Notes: generated by a model from the sequence alone, not told the origin. A stretch of DNA of 64,000 bases from Tubulanus polymorphus (GCF_964204645.1 NC_134031.1:4447001-4511000); one strand, 5' to 3'; numbered from the stretch's first letter, positions 11,274 through 27,435 are shown. Translations and numbers: made by a program.

Positions 11274-11912
11274 AACGTAAACAATGCTATTTACCACCCA
11301 AAACCGATATACACGTCCAATCAAACTCATGCAGTGAACTATGGGTATGGAAGCCCGATAGGGTAAAGATGCACAATTTCATGGTTAGTTGGATGGTAAG
11401 ATTTACGGGATTCGAACCAATTCCATTTCGTGAAACTATTTTTCGCGGCACAGTAGACTGGTTGCCTGTCTAATTTCTAAAATATAGACCAGCAACCAGT
11501 CGAACCCGGGACAAGCGCTGATTGCTTAAGTCAAGATACACGACCACAGCCATTCCGCATGAGTGACCGGGGTTCGTCGCGAGTCGATGGAATCCCGTAT
11601 TCATGTTTGAGAGCCCCGATTTTGCGTGGTGTTTCTCATCAGAAAAGCGAAATGCCCTACCGCAATCAACACATTCCTGCCCGGCACTCCGCGTACATGC
11701 TAAGGTTCACCTAGTTAGTTACCTAATCGTTGGTGGAAAGCTTTTATAATCGGTTGGGTTGTGAAAATATCTGATCGTGAAACTAAACCACAGACGGGTT
11801 ACTGACTAAAGGTTCACCGTAGTCTCGCGCTTATCTATAAAAAAGTGTCTGACTGTCTGCCGTATTCTAAACATTTTAGCTGATATAGGAGGCTTTTGTT
11901 AGCGATATACTG
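11274..11912. promoter_or_regulatory. Divergent intergenic region TMEM222 / ADH copy A
   Basis: The 639 bp between opposite start codons must contain both promoters; no clear TATA box or core element could be singled out. It includes an inverted repeat (GACTGGTTGC at about 11457-11467 and GCAACCAGTC at about 11493-11503) and, on the minus strand, a tRNA-like block with a GGTTCGACTGG B-box-like core, probably a SINE relic. Confidence 0.35.
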
Positions 11913-14790
11913 ATGGATACACAAGGCATGGTAAGATGCTTCTGCAGTGCTTAGCATTACATTCTTATTCAGTAGATTTTTGATGGGCAATGAATCATTT
12001 CCCGGCAATCAGCACTTTTCGGCAGCTGCTTATTGAAAATGAAATAACTAAAATTGATTTAAGGTCTATGTTGCTTTGCAGGGTTTTCAAAAATTCATGC
12101 CAAAATACTTATCCAATAGCACTAAACAAAAATATGCTGCTTAGCTGTGCGTGATTTAGAAAAATTACTAAACTAAGTCTTGGTTCAATGTCTCGCGAAC
12201 ATTTTGTCGTAAACAAAATGCGGTACCACAACCGACCTACATCATTATGATAATAATGAAATTGAAACGCGTCACGCGAGCGTCATATTCAAACCTTTTT
12301 TTCAGTCGATAAACTGCAAAGGAGCAGTCTTATGGAGTTATAATGAACCGCTTGTTATCGAAGACATTCAAGTGGCACCACCTAAATCTAATGAGATACG
12401 CGTAAAGGTTTGTGTATCATAATCACTAGACCCAGTTACATTATATCTACAAATACATTACATAAGCTAGAGTTAATAAATCAAACTTACAGGCTCAAAG
12501 TTGGATTTGATTATTAACAGGCCTACCGATAGGCCTACACGGTTCATCTTTTCATCTAAGATACTTTTAAAAGTCAATTTAACCTAAACTTTATAGCCTC
12601 GACTATAGTAGACTGATATTCTCAGTGTAGATTAACAAATAAAAACCCACAATAGGCTTATGTAGAAAAGTTTAATTTTGGATTTCTTTGATGATGGGGT
12701 TAACAAGTAACCCCGAAACCGGTTTGACTGCTGAATTAAGTCCTGGGTTGGAAACCATTCTGGCAGGGCGTTCCTTTCTGCGTTCATACTATAAAATTAG
12801 TTTTATCCGAATAGGTTGCTGCTGTTGGCGTCTGTCATACAGATTATACTCTTGTAAAAGGTCTAGGCAGTGGTTTCGGTCCGCTGCCAGTTGTACCCGG
12901 TCACGAAGGGGCTGGAATCGTCGAAAGTGTCGGAAATGGTGTTAAGAGATTTGAACCCGGTAAAACAAACGCTTATATGTGTATAAAAGATTTAAACCTA
13001 CTCTACTTTGATCCACAATCGAATTGGTTTATAATCTACTTCAGGGGACCATGTCGTGATGATCCCGGCTCCGCAGTGTGACAACTGTGAAATTTGTCTT
13101 GCCCCCGGGAACTACTGTTGTGTCCATGGGTATGTACAAATAACTGAACATCGCACATGCATATACCAGTACTTCAAAACTTATAAAACTTATCATTAAA
13201 ACTTTCGAGACAATAATTTTTAGATTGAAGATCTTTTAAAAAATCATTTCAGAAAAGAGATTCGCGTCCCAACTCGCGGAAATCATTTTGATGGTACAAA
13301 GCGGTTCTCTAGCAAAGGAAAGGAATTGTCATGTATGTTTGGGGTTTCCTCGTTTATAGAGTACACGGTCGTACACGAAACAATGGCGCAAAAGGTTCGA
13401 TTCTTCGCGAATAGGAATATTTTATCAATCGACGATGACTTATCTCGTACATTTTTACGATATTCATTTCATTTTTAGGTTGACCCGGATATACCTTTCG
13501 ATGAGCTGTGTTTATTTGGATGCTGTGTACCTACCGGGTATTTTTCGGCCGCGCATACCGGCGCCGTTACGAAAGATTCCGTGTGCGCTGTGTTTGGACT
13601 GGGAGCTGTAGGTTTAACGGCCATCATGGCTTGTAGATCAAACGGCGCTAAGCGTATCATCGCAATCGATATAAACCCAGCTAAATTCGAAGTCGGTTAG
13701 TGGCAGAATTTCGTACACAATATCATATCAAATTTACGCAATTCAAATACGATAAAAACTAAGACATTCTACGCGGGAACGGATCATGAGTTTTTGGGGT
13801 TAGATAAGAACTGGGGGTCCAGTTTTAAAAACAAGTAAAACTTCTTGCTCGTGAAACTTGTCCTTCGCATTTTGAACGGATTCACAGCTCTTTCGAATTT
13901 TTTCGGATGGAACCCCGTGACTCGATTACGTGCAAATCTATTCGATACTTGACTCGTATTCTTACAGCTAAGATTTGCGGTGCTACTGATTTCATTAACC
14001 CTAAGGACTACGATGACCAACCAATGGCAGACGTGATAGAAAAATTGATTGGTAGTTTATGCGACGTTACCATCGAATGTGTTGGATTACAAGAAACCGT
14101 GGTTTGTATCCCCACTGAGGGTTCGTTTTGTTTTCTAAATGCTTCTTGTCTTGATGTACCCAATGTTGTTTTACTCTTGCAGAAAGACGCATTTTTATGT
14201 TCTCATTCTTCGTACGGCGTCTGTGTCGTTAACGGTGCACTTCCGGCTGGGAAAGATATTAATATACCAGCATTTGAGTTACTGCGGGGCAGAACAATCA
14301 AAGGGGCTATCCTAGGAGGTAAAGAATAATAGTTTCATAGTTTTAGAAGTTCCATAGTTTATAGCGGAAAGTATGTTAAAGACTCATAAGATTAATGACG
14401 CTCCATTTGAAATCATACGGTAAGAATATTCTATTTCATAGGTAAGAAAACCTTAGATGGGTTGAAAGAATTGTGTGATTTATACAAGGCTAAACAACTT
14501 AATCTCGATGCATTGATAACTCATAGAATGACTCTGGAACAAGTTAACGAAGCTCTGGATATTCTTGAACAAGGAAAAAGGTGAACATATACTACGTGTG
14601 AGATCACTTCTATCCGTCTTGATTCATGTGGAAAATCTGTTTCAATTATAGGAACGGTCATAATTCGTTATTCAAATGGTTTGATGCTGGTCGTTGACGA
14701 TCCTAGCTAACAACGTCAGATAGAATACTGTATTTCTTTATTCTATTTTCCAGTATTCGAACAGTGATAACTTTAGCTGCTGAACAATAA
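11913..14790 (+). CDS. Zinc-dependent alcohol dehydrogenase, tandem copy A
   Basis: Medium-chain NAD-dependent zinc alcohol dehydrogenase of the animal ADH family, 384 residues. Ten exons: 11913-11930, 12306-12407, 12815-12959, 13045-13129, 13253-13394, 13479-13695, 13968-14101, 14183-14318, 14442-14580, 14754-14790. The 18-bp first exon encodes MDTQGM. Catalytic zinc ligands are C47 (VCHTD), H70-E71 (GHEGAG) and C179 (FGCC); the structural zinc quartet is C100, C103, C106, C114. Rossmann motif GLGAVG is followed by an acidic residue (AIDIN), indicating NAD over NADP. It keeps Arg in KEIRVP, at the position aligned with the glutathione-binding Arg of class III enzymes, but the Asp of human SGADPEG is not conserved, so formaldehyde/GSNO activity is doubtful. 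Cytosolic; substrate unknown. Tandem with copy B. Confidence 0.93.
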
Positions 14791-14791
14791 A
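14786..14791 (+). promoter_or_regulatory. Polyadenylation signal overlapping the ADH-A stop codon
   Basis: AATAAA is formed by the last codons and stop (CAA TAA A). No other canonical signal follows closely, so the 3' UTR is predicted to be only a few tens of bases. Confidence 0.5.
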
Positions 14792-15027
14792 GACAGTCTA
14801 CATTGAACCATATATATATATATACATTGAATCGGAAATATATGCCTATGATATCATGTTTAAATCGAAGAAATTTCACGTAGAAAAATAATCAAGATTG
14901 GATATTGAAAAATCACACAGAATCAGAAAAAAATCTCTGCCATTACAAAATTTATAGTCTTAATGTTTTCCTCATTTCGATGATGATTCACGGCGGAATT
15001 TTCGACGTCTGCTTGGTTGTTGAATTT

Positions 15028-15126
15028 GTCGGTGCTAAGAGTCGGGCAAAGCTGACATCTGTCGGTGCTAAGAGTCGGGCAAAGCTGACATCTGTCGGTG
15101 CTAAGAGTCGGACAAAGCTGACATCT
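15028..15126 (+). repeat. 33-bp tandem repeat, three copies
   Basis: Three units at 15028-15060, 15061-15093 and 15094-15126, starting GTCGGTGCTAAGAGTCGGGC. The first two are identical and the third differs by one base. The unit is a multiple of three, giving an 11-residue repeat in one frame (VGAKSRAKLTS), but the surrounding ORF lacks support as a gene. Lies between the two dehydrogenase genes. Confidence 0.9.
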
Positions 15127-15268
15127 GAGTGAAAAGCTACGAAGTGCACTGGTAGATCACGTATACGTTTATAACTGTATTTTTATGAAAATTCCCATAA
15201 TACATTGCACTATCAACCCGTTCATTGCAGTCAGACTTTTGACAGAATTAGAATAGTCCGATTACCCC

Positions 15269-18004
<2,736 letters not shown>

Positions 18005-18759
18005 GGATGTATGCATGTTGGAACATCACCGACTTAAACATATTCTGCTTTTACATATGATATAGATGCTTTTAACCGAAGATGATATCGATCATGAATT
18101 TTCATGTTAACAAGAATCTCCTATCAAGATATCAAGATTTCAAGATATTTGCTAGTATCTACTTATTTCAGATTAGATTAGATTAGATGCGCATCGAATC
18201 GGAAACGAAATAAAGATATTTTAATCAAATTTTTTTTCACGTATTTTAGTTCTTTTTTTCGCCAATACTGTAATAATGATCAGGCGGGTGCGCGCTGAAA
18301 TCTCCGATGAACATACTCGGTGACCACGTATACGGCGTAGTCTAATTGTTGGTTGACGTTGTCGTTGCTAAGGTTGACTTTTTACGTCAGATATTTCATG
18401 TTCGATCGCTTCGATGATGGAAATCCTTTTCATTAAGACATTCCGAGACTGCCTGCTCTTTTGTATTCAGCTATTCTAATCAGCCGGTGGGAATATGTGA
18501 ACACGATATTTAATGGTCCACGAGAATCATGTTAAGATGTCAACGCAACTGATATGTACAGATTGCGCAGGAATTGCGCGCAGTCTCTCCGTTCCTGATC
18601 AGTCAGTTCAATAATCAATTTTTGAAATCAACCAATCGTCGTGCGTGTAATCCCCTCATGTTTATTCAAAGCAGCCGCGCTCGGCCCGAAACCCATCACT
18701 TTCAAAAGTTGTTGTTCACTTAACAGAAGGAGACAATCACAAATACGACGTTATTGAAT
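18005..18759. other. Spacer: ADH-B 3' end and MOXD promoter region
   Basis: Contains an AATAAA polyadenylation signal for copy B at 18209-18214 preceded by a short ATTAG microsatellite (about 18170-18186). The rest should include the promoter of the monooxygenase gene; no core element stands out. Confidence 0.5.
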
Positions 18760-21700
18760 ATGATACACTATTTAGCTTATGTTTTATTCAACTTTGTCGT
18801 CGGACTAAACGGCTTTTATGTGGAAAGGTATATAAAGCCCCCGGAACAACTATCAGACGCTTTCAGATACGATATCTCCCTAGACCAAGCCGGTAAACTT
18901 CATTTATTTTGGGATATTTCTCCGAAAACCGAGGACATATTTTTCCTCGTGAAAGCCAAACTTGAAGAAGGCGAATGGTTGGGCATCGGTTTCTCCGATT
19001 ACGGAGAAAAGGAAAATGCGGATTTGGTGATTTTCTACAAAACGTCGTTCAAGAAATTAGAATTAGTGGTAAGTTCGGTCGCTTCGGGCTTTTTTACAAT
19101 ATCTATAAACGTATCTATAAACTCATGGATGCCGATTTAGGTGTTGAATTGTACGCGCTTGAAAATGCTTTTTTGACTTAATGAGCGAAACTTTTGGAAC
19201 CAATTTTCAAATATATATATATATATATATATATATAAGCTACATATCAACATTGACAACCTTTCATTTATTAAATTCCATTGAAGTAAGAAGATGGTAT
19301 CACTTTTTCATTATATATAACTTTACGTTTTACTGTCGATTCGATATATTTCTAAGTTAACATATATTCTATGATATTGGATTGCCCCGAATACTTGAGA
19401 TATCGATTGACTAGATGTTTACTGATGATAACTGTATTCGGCCGTTTAGAATCTTATGATAAATATTCGGTAATTTCCGAGTAATTTCCCGCATTTCAAA
19501 ACAAACAGACTGTCTTCTGCGGTGCTATTTGCTGGTGCAGTCGCAGCGCGGGACAAGACGACGCAAACTAAGTGTTAAATTGCATAGTATAGATGGTAGT
19601 AATTACAACTGTTGACAGATTCAAGATTTTGAAATGCATACTGGTACCGCTGTAAGAAGTAAATATTTGTCAATGATAACTACTGAAATTAATGACTTTT
19701 AGGTGTCATTCGTAAATTCTAATAAATAATGTCAGAAAATAAACCTTCTTTGTATAACTAATATGTTTTCCATTCTCATATCCCACCGTCTTCAGTATAG
19801 TAATATCTGGTAAATATTTGTAAAATCATGCTTCAAATCAGACCAGTTTCTACAACCGTGATGTGAGCAATGAATACTGTTAAACAGCCATAGACCTTTA
19901 AATGATATCCATCCATTTACGTGGCAAAATGTTGTTTTACGAAACTTTCCAAAACAGCCTACCGACCACCTTATAAAAAGCACCAACATCGTGTCGATGT
20001 CCGCAGGCGGCTGAGATTGAGAGAGAAAGTTGCGGTTTACGATGGCTTGTGGTATCGTTAACGTCAATATCACACCCTCTTATCAGACGAACCGAAACCT
20101 CTTAATACCATTTAGCCAAATTATCTTCAAGTGCCCGTTTTACGAACACTGTTATCAAATACCGGTGACGCTATCTTTGTGTCGTCATGGTTACTGCCGT
20201 TTCATTTGACGTGTTTTGCCGGTAAAATTCCAGAGTGAGTTATGCCCCGTCGCGGTGTTTGATGCTTTCATATCTTAATGAATATCTGTCGTCACGCGGG
20301 TGATGTATGAAAACGATTTATACGTTGAAAACGATGGAAACGCGACAGAAAGTTTTTGTTTATAACCATTTATTGGTATTTAGTCATATGACATCGTGAA
20401 AGTAATTCAATTGAGAAATGATTACTTTTATTTTACCACCCTATCATTCTAAATACATTGTACAGTTAATCAACCAATTGAATTCAGTTTTACTATCATT
20501 ATCTGTGGTTATCCGGAGATTGAGCTCAAGTAAAATGATTTTATCATTCATTTTATCATGAGGCACTAAATCAGCGAGCTTTTCGTATATATGACACCTT
20601 ATCTGGAATAAGATATACTTCTAAAAAGAAATTCGATTCTAGGACACCTTCACAGATAACAAAGGCGTCGTGCACGTAGATAAACACCAGGACTATCAAT
20701 TATTGGGCCAAAAAACTACCAAGGACGTTACGAAATTGACTTTTAAACGGAAATTCAACACGTGCGATAAACAAGATTATAAAATCGATGTAAGTATGTG
20801 ACACAAAAAACAGGGCGGATCATGAATTCTTTTATTCTTTGAAAGATTATCTCCTGCTTCTAAAATCAGCTATACAATATGAAGCCCTTACATCGTCAAT
20901 GGCAAACAGCAGACCAAAAAGTCAATTATCAACTGGGGCCAGTTGCGCCCGTCATGACTTAAGTCCAAAAATGGTCATAAATCTTAAGACTGGTCTTAAG
21001 CTGTTAGATTGGATATAGAACTAAATTGGTCTTAGACTGGTCATAAGTCTAAGCCATGACTATGCAACCGGCTTGCTTCAAAAAATTTTCATGGATAAAC
21101 ACTATATCCGTGTTGTGGCGATAGTATCAAGAGAACCCACAATAATGAAGAAAATTCCTATATTCCTGAGGATGACTCCATTAGGATATACTCGGAATGT
21201 TGAATAAACTACTAGCTCGAGGAAACATTTTCGGAATTTATTTTCCTTCATTATCGTGGGATTCTTTTTTTACTATTCTAAATACCGTTTTCGTCGCTAG
21301 CAGTTGTTAACAGAGCGGTTCTTCTTTTCGGATTCAGAATGGGACTACGCATGTTATATACTTCATCGGCCGGACTCCGATCGTCAGCCCACGCGGTCAG
21401 AATCTGTTTAAATTTCAAGTCGGTCTACAGCGGACGCAACTCATCAAAAGCCAGATTCCACTGCCCGATCTACCAGACGACGTCAAAATCTTTGACATGA
21501 CCGTAAAAAATGTGGGAAAATTTCCTAAAAGAATCGTTCAATTTTTCTTTATTTGTATAAAGATTTAGAAAATATATGTTGAGACGAATAGTAGTAGTGT
21601 ATAGGTTAACTATTTATTTGACGCACGAGCTTTCGCTTCTAATGAATAGCAGCTTCATCAGGTGAATGAGTCATTAATTCACCTGATGAAGCTTCTATTT

Positions 21701-24700
21701 ACTAGAAGCGAAAGCTCGTGCGTCAAATAAATAGTTAACCTATACAGTATTACTCGTCTCGTTACTTATTTTAAACCTGGTTAACACGGCTACTCTACGA
21801 AAATATATGTTCTCATTTCATCTAGGTACATGTTCCGTCAGATGAGACGACTTATTGGTGTGAAACGCATTTACTTCCTAATCTTCCTAGAAAGTCCCAC
21901 ATCATAAGAGTAAGACTGGACGATAGAAATGGATTATCGTTTAAGTAATTACACTATCGTCATCGAAATATACTTTGCATTTTAGTACGACGGAATTGTT
22001 TCAAACGGCCACCGATCTTTGGTACATCACATGGAGGTTTTTCATTGCGAAGCGCCCTCTGGCGTTAAGATTCCTATATTCCGTGGCCAGTGCCCGGATG
22101 AAGGTACGATGATGCAGCGGGGTCCGTCACTTCTAGGCATGTGTAAGCGAGTCATCGGCGCTTGGGCGATGGGAGCCCCGGTAAGTTGGGTTTAGGTTAA
22201 AAAACGTCCGTAAGACAATCGCAGCGTAGATGCGTAAATCTACGCAAGTGACTGTCTACATTTCAATCGAAGAAAAACCCACACTATAAAGAAACAGTAA
22301 AACAGTAATGACGATCAAATTTACGATCTATTTTTCAAAAATTAGAAAATGAAATAATGAATGTTGTTGTGTTGGAAATTTCAGCCGATGGTTTACCCGG
22401 AAAACGTCGGGGTTCCAATAGGCGGCGACGAGATGTCGAGATATGTGGTGGTTCAGGTTCATTTTAACAACCCAGATCGCGTTGCAGGTACAGTCGTATG
22501 TTTTTGATATACCCAGGTATTTTCTTGTGTTTTTCAGTGAAAGTGATTGGAATATAACGAATGGCTTTTGGAAAATTTTCATTGCAATTTTCGTAAAAAT
22601 TCATGAAATAACAAATAAAGGAAAAATTACTATTGAAAAAGGCTAAAATTTCTAAATGTTTTTTCACCCAATTAATTTGAATTGATTAAAAAGGTATTTT
22701 TGTTTTCACGGTCGAAGATCAAATAGTTTCACCGGCATTTCCTTTTCAATTCTTCTCTTCTCTTTATCTCATTCTTTTCTCTTTCCTAAGGGCTGCTTTC
22801 TTATAATATAAGCTAACTGTTGCTTCAAAGCAGTCCTTCGTCTGATATCGTTACATTTTTGTTTTTGCATTAACATTTCATGTGAAAAATAGATCATATC
22901 GTTATCATTTTCGAATGACGAAAAACGATTAACGACTGAAATTGAAACCTATAAATTGTAGGACAAATAGACAGTTCGGGAATTCGATTTTACGTTAGCG
23001 ACGAGGAACGTCAATACGAAGCTGGAATTATGGAGCTGGGTTTAGAGTACACTCCGAAAAATTCGATTCCACCCAGAATGAACGCTTTCACTTTAACCGG
23101 TGATTGCATTTCAGAATGCACCAGAACTGTGAGTAGAGATACAAAATTGGATTGCGCATTTTAAATACCAACGATTTATTCATTCTTACCTAATCGTGAA
23201 AGAATCTTTTTTTACTTTTCTTTTAATTCACAAGGAACGTTCTATCAGATTTCCCTACCTAACTATTGTTACGTCATAAGAGAAATAACCCTTCGTGTAT
23301 ATACGTAAAACGATTTTCTGATACTCATGATATTGTTCTTTTCTATATTGAAAGGCTCTGCCTGCCGAGGGTATAGTTATATTCGCGTCCCAGTTACACA
23401 CCCACACGACTGGCATCCGAGTTTACACTAAACACGTCAGAAACGGGATCGAATTACCGGAATTAAACAGGGATGACCATTACTCCCCGCATTTCCAGGA
23501 AATACGACTGCTAGACACCCCCAGACGTATATTACCGGTAACTAATTCAATCTTCAGTAGTTCTGTGGTTGCGCGCATCCAAGGGCGGATCTAGTAAAAT
23601 TGAAAGGCTGGGGTCCAGAAGTAGGGAAATGGCATTTCTCAGATAGGGCTAGTAAGTAGTAGGGCTAGTCAGTAGTAGGGTAAGTAAGGCCCCCCACCTC
23701 GGAATTCGATATTTTTGTAGAAACAAACCCGAAAACAATAGGTTTTCACGATATCTGTCTTGGCGTTGGTAACCCCGATGGGAAGTCAGGGATCCGGGCC
23801 CGCCGAGACGACCCCTAAATCCACCAGCTGCATCAGATGAAACTCTGGGGCTCGATCGGTCTGAAAAGTGAGATATTCTTTCAACTGCCCTTATTTCACA
23901 GTGTTGAGGAGGTCTTAACATTAGATTGGAATTCAAAAAGAGACTTTTCTTTCTCCGATCCAATCGAAAACTTCACGATCATGTTTTCCAGTCAGTTAAA
24001 GATTAACGAGTAATGCTATTTAGTTTTTCCGCTGTTAGGAAATTATTCAGCGTCTCACTCATTTTTATACATCCGATTTGAAGCTTATCTCTCAACATCT
24101 CGCTTTATCTTCCAGTGATTTATACTTTCGAGTACTGTTATTTCATCGTTTCGTTTTCGGTTAATTGTGTCTCGGTAATTTTTTTTCTTGCCAGGGTGAC
24201 GCATTGCGAACCTCGTGTACCTATAAAACGACGCATAAAGAACAGATTACACTGGTAAGTGCATGTTAACTACATGTGAGATCAGACGATTTTACTACCG
24301 GAAAGCCACGCTTCTTTTAGAGAGGAAACCCTGAAAATAATGTAATCAACTTCTTGAGTTTATTCACGGATATATAAAGCTTCGGTAGAGAGTCCATTGT
24401 TTTAAATAGCCACGACAAGACGATACAAACAACAGTGAAATTCGTCTTTAATTCGATCGATTTCGGGATTGCCCCATCCCCTTTTCAAGAACAATATAAC
24501 AGGAAGTATGTATATACATGGATTGTAAATTACAGAAAACAGACGAAATCTCAGCATTACGAAATATTTCGTCATAATGAGTAATATCTATTTCTATGTA
24601 TGAATTAGATTTTCTAGTTTACACGTCAGTGGTTCTTTTTATATCTTATTTCGTTTGTCGTTATCACCATGCGGTCTGCTGTAAAGCTCCATTTACAACT

Positions 24701-26372
24701 GCATCACAACCACTGGAGTCAGACGGGGGACTGGATAAATTTGTTTTACACCGAAAATAGGATATAGTCGAAATTACTAGATAATCCAAGCTCCGTTTTA
24801 AAGGACGTTACGTCTATGGTTGGTCCATGGACGCTAAAACCGTAGTCAGAGTCCATGGTTTAAAGTCGTAAATCGTTTAGGAGCGGTATCTAGGAGAAAT
24901 GCCGGTTTTCCAGAAATGCCAGTTAAATCAAATATGATATAATGAGTACTAGTTTAACGCTGTATATTGAATCAAGGATTTTTTTCCACCGATACTAACG
25001 TTAAATCAGCGGTACCACGAGGGCTGTTTTTCACACCGGCCGATTTTAAAGGTTATTTATGTTTTATGTTTCCAGGGTGGATTTTCAATATCGGATGAAA
25101 TGTGCGTCAACTACGTTCACTATTACCCGAAAACAAGTCTAGAAGTTTGTAAAAGTTCCGTCGATACGAACGTGCTGAATGGATTCTTCAAATTCATGCG
25201 CCAGTAAGGATAGTTCCGACGGAAGCGTTTTGATCATCGTCGGCGGAAAAGCTCGAAAAATTCGTGAAATAACCCCATTTAGAAAAATTCTGATGACGTA
25301 ATAATTGCTGTTGAATGAATGGTATTTACAGGGAAAATAAAAAATGTTTGGATTTACTGAGTGTTAACAGTTCTCCCTCACAATACATATAAGTACACAT
25401 AATTTCCATCTTACTCTTACTAAATATGCCTATTCCTTATATCTGTCTAAGCTTTTATGACATTTATGATACTTGTAATAAACTTCAGACGTCTTATTTT
25501 TCCCATTTGGAACAGGTATGACCTGGACGACACGTCAAATAGAAATGATGTATCCAGTAATCTCAAGTCGATACGATGGACGCCATTAACGAGTTATTTG
25601 CTGAATAATTTGTACAATGACAACACGTTGTCAATGCAGTGCAATCAGTCGTCTGGAGAACGATTTCCGGTACGTTGAAAATGTCAACATTCCTACCCTG
25701 TACTCGAGACACTCTCTCTTCAGCAGATATCAGGTTACCGTTATATCGAAACTAGGTGTCAGTTCCAGATGGTGAGACCTGTCAGTACAGGTATAGTCGG
25801 GGAGTCGGTATAACCGTGGACTCTAAAACGAAGTCAAACCGTGGAATAATCATCTTGATTACTCCGAGGTCAAACCCAATACCTTTTGTCATTGGTTTCC
25901 ATAGACAAGATAGTCTGTGTTAGTAAATTGAACAATAAACCCACAATCAAAGAAAAACAGTTGGAGCATTTGACGTTCCAAACTCAAATGCTAAAACAAT
26001 ATGTAATAAAATGTACAAAGTTTTTTGGAAATGCCTCATCGCTTTTCAGTGGAAACGTTAAATGCTCTTAAAATTTTACTATGATTGTAGATTTTAATGT
26101 TCACATTTAGAAATAAAATTATATAATTGTGGAATTAGATTGAATATTCGCATACCCCACTGAGTGTCTAACGTTATTGGATATTTCTAAGAAATAGAAT
26201 ATACAAGAAAAAGTCAATTTATCGAGACAATAGAATCGTTCTATCGGTTTTTCAAATCATTTTGTGTTTGTATTTTCAGGGTATTTGGGAGAATATGCGC
26301 CAAACGGTTATCGAATATCCCCTTCCCATACCTCGAGATGAATGTAAAAACTGTGACAAGGAAAATGAGTAA
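18760..26372 (+). CDS. DBH-like copper type II monooxygenase (MOXD1 family)
   Basis: Secretory-pathway copper/ascorbate-dependent hydroxylase of the DBH/TBH/MOXD group. Twelve exons: 18760-19068, 20643-20789, 21338-21511, 21826-21909, 21986-22180, 22385-22487, 22962-23128, 23355-23537, 24195-24254, 25076-25203, 25516-25669, 26280-26372; 598 residues (human MOXD1 613). ATG at 18760 is chosen; the open frame upstream begins only with TTG. Signal peptide MIHYLAYVLFNFVVGLNG; DOMON domain to about residue 150; then the two catalytic copper domains. Copper ligands: H252-H253 (LVHHM), H329 (VHFNNP), H408/H410 (LHTHTTG) and M483 (SDEMC), at the spacing known for DBH. TTYWC and many paired Cys support the fold. 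No C-terminal membrane anchor is visible (ends KNCDKENE), so it may be soluble. Closer to MOXD1 than to true DBH by recall only; substrate unknown. Confidence 0.93.
19211..19237. repeat. (AT)n microsatellite
   Basis: A perfect AT dinucleotide run of about 27 bp in intron 1 of the monooxygenase gene. Confidence 0.9.
20934..21073. repeat. Foldback element, GGGCCAGTTG type
   Basis: Starts GGGGCCAGTTGCGCCCGTCATGACTTAAG and ends with the rough complement (CTTAGACTGG...AAGCCATGACTATGCAACCGGC). Internal repeats GACTGGTC / TCTTAAG. Lies in intron 2 of the monooxygenase gene and resembles the elements at 38369 and 39196. Confidence 0.5.
21581..21760. repeat. 180-bp hairpin (inverted-repeat element) in MOXD intron 3
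   Basis: The left arm (21581-21670) contains GGTTAACTATTTATTTGACG, then CGAGCTTTCGCTTCTA, then CTTCATCAGGTGAAT. The right arm (21676-21760) is its near-perfect reverse complement, with GAGACGA / TCGTCTC at the tips. The loop is about 10 nt. No coding capacity. Confidence 0.9.
23581..23831. repeat. Short MITE (family 1, copy b)
   Basis: Left end AAGGGCGGATCTAGTAAAATTG, then GGCTGGGGTCCAG; right end ACCCCTAAATCCACCAGCT. Inside: CACCTCGGAATTCGATATTTTTG, matching copy a. In intron 8 of the monooxygenase gene. It contains a duplicated TAGGGCTAGT(C/A)AGTAGTAGGG block. Confidence 0.75.
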
Positions 26373-27435
26373 AAATCGAATATATGTGTACGATAATAAA
26401 CAGTTAGCATCTAGATTGTATTGTTTATCATGCAAGAATAAACGTTGATTTAGACTCATCAATTGAAGAAACCTTCACTCGTGTTTTAATGGTTGATTTC
26501 CCTGCAGTACGGAACAGGATTGCGATATTCAGCCCGTAGGTATTTGTTAACGTCGGCGCTCTGGAATTTCATTCGTTCGCTTAGAAAGATGAAGTCTCTG
26601 AATTCTCGTGTATTTGGGGGCTTTCACGGCTGAAGTAGCTCTTCACAAACATGTCATCCCGATAGAACAAGATAAAGTATGCCGCGTTATTCCGGCGTTT
26701 TTATCCTGTTCATTCGACTTGGGATTTAGTCTATATTGTTGCCTGAACGTCCTGAGAATCAATCTTTTTCGAGTGAACACACAGAGTTAGTGCACGCTGG
26801 TTTCTCAATTGAAAACTGTGTAATAACGGTTCGCCCCAAGACTACATGTAAATATCGCTCGCTGTCCAGTTACAAGAATTATCATTTGTTTTCATAGAAA
26901 CACCGAATGAATTGCGAAACATTATATTAATTAAATCTTTGTCTATTTTCAAATATCAATATCAAATTTCACGGCTAAACAAGAATGATCTGTTGCTATC
27001 CGAAGAAATGAAACTTCATTTTGAAAGCGCGCGACTAGATTTTTAGTCCCGATGCTGCATTATAACATCCAATGTCAATATCATTAATAAAAGGATCAAC
27101 ATTTTCAAGATGGAATCATGCAAGGTTTTCTCCTTTGAAATATTATATAAAGTATAAGACGACGACAATGGATTGTATACATATCGCGTATCAGGTGCGC
27201 GATGCAAAATACGGATTATGTTTCTACAAATAAAAGGCTTAACCGGTGGCGCGAGTAGCGATCACGAGGAGCTTTAGTTTGACAAGCAGACGGTGGCTAC
27301 AGACTACACACCGAGCAGACGGTTTCTAATCAGTTCCGATGTCGTCACGCATCACTCAGATCCGTATAACTATTGTGACGATATTGCTACATGAACGCTA
27401 GAGAATCAGATCTTAAGGTACATACAAAAGGCAAG
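26373..27435. other. Monooxygenase 3' region and spacer
   Basis: AATAAA polyadenylation signals follow the stop at 26395-26400 and 26437-26442. A TATATAAA box-like motif lies at about 27143-27150, followed about 100 bp later by a GC-richer stretch, and could be the promoter of the putative membrane-protein gene to the right. No coding sequence recognised. Confidence 0.4.

Noticed and set aside
14905-15132. 75-codon frame with an 11-residue repeat
   Set aside because: Repeat is explained by the 33-bp minisatellite; the N-terminal part is unremarkable and no splice context supports a gene.
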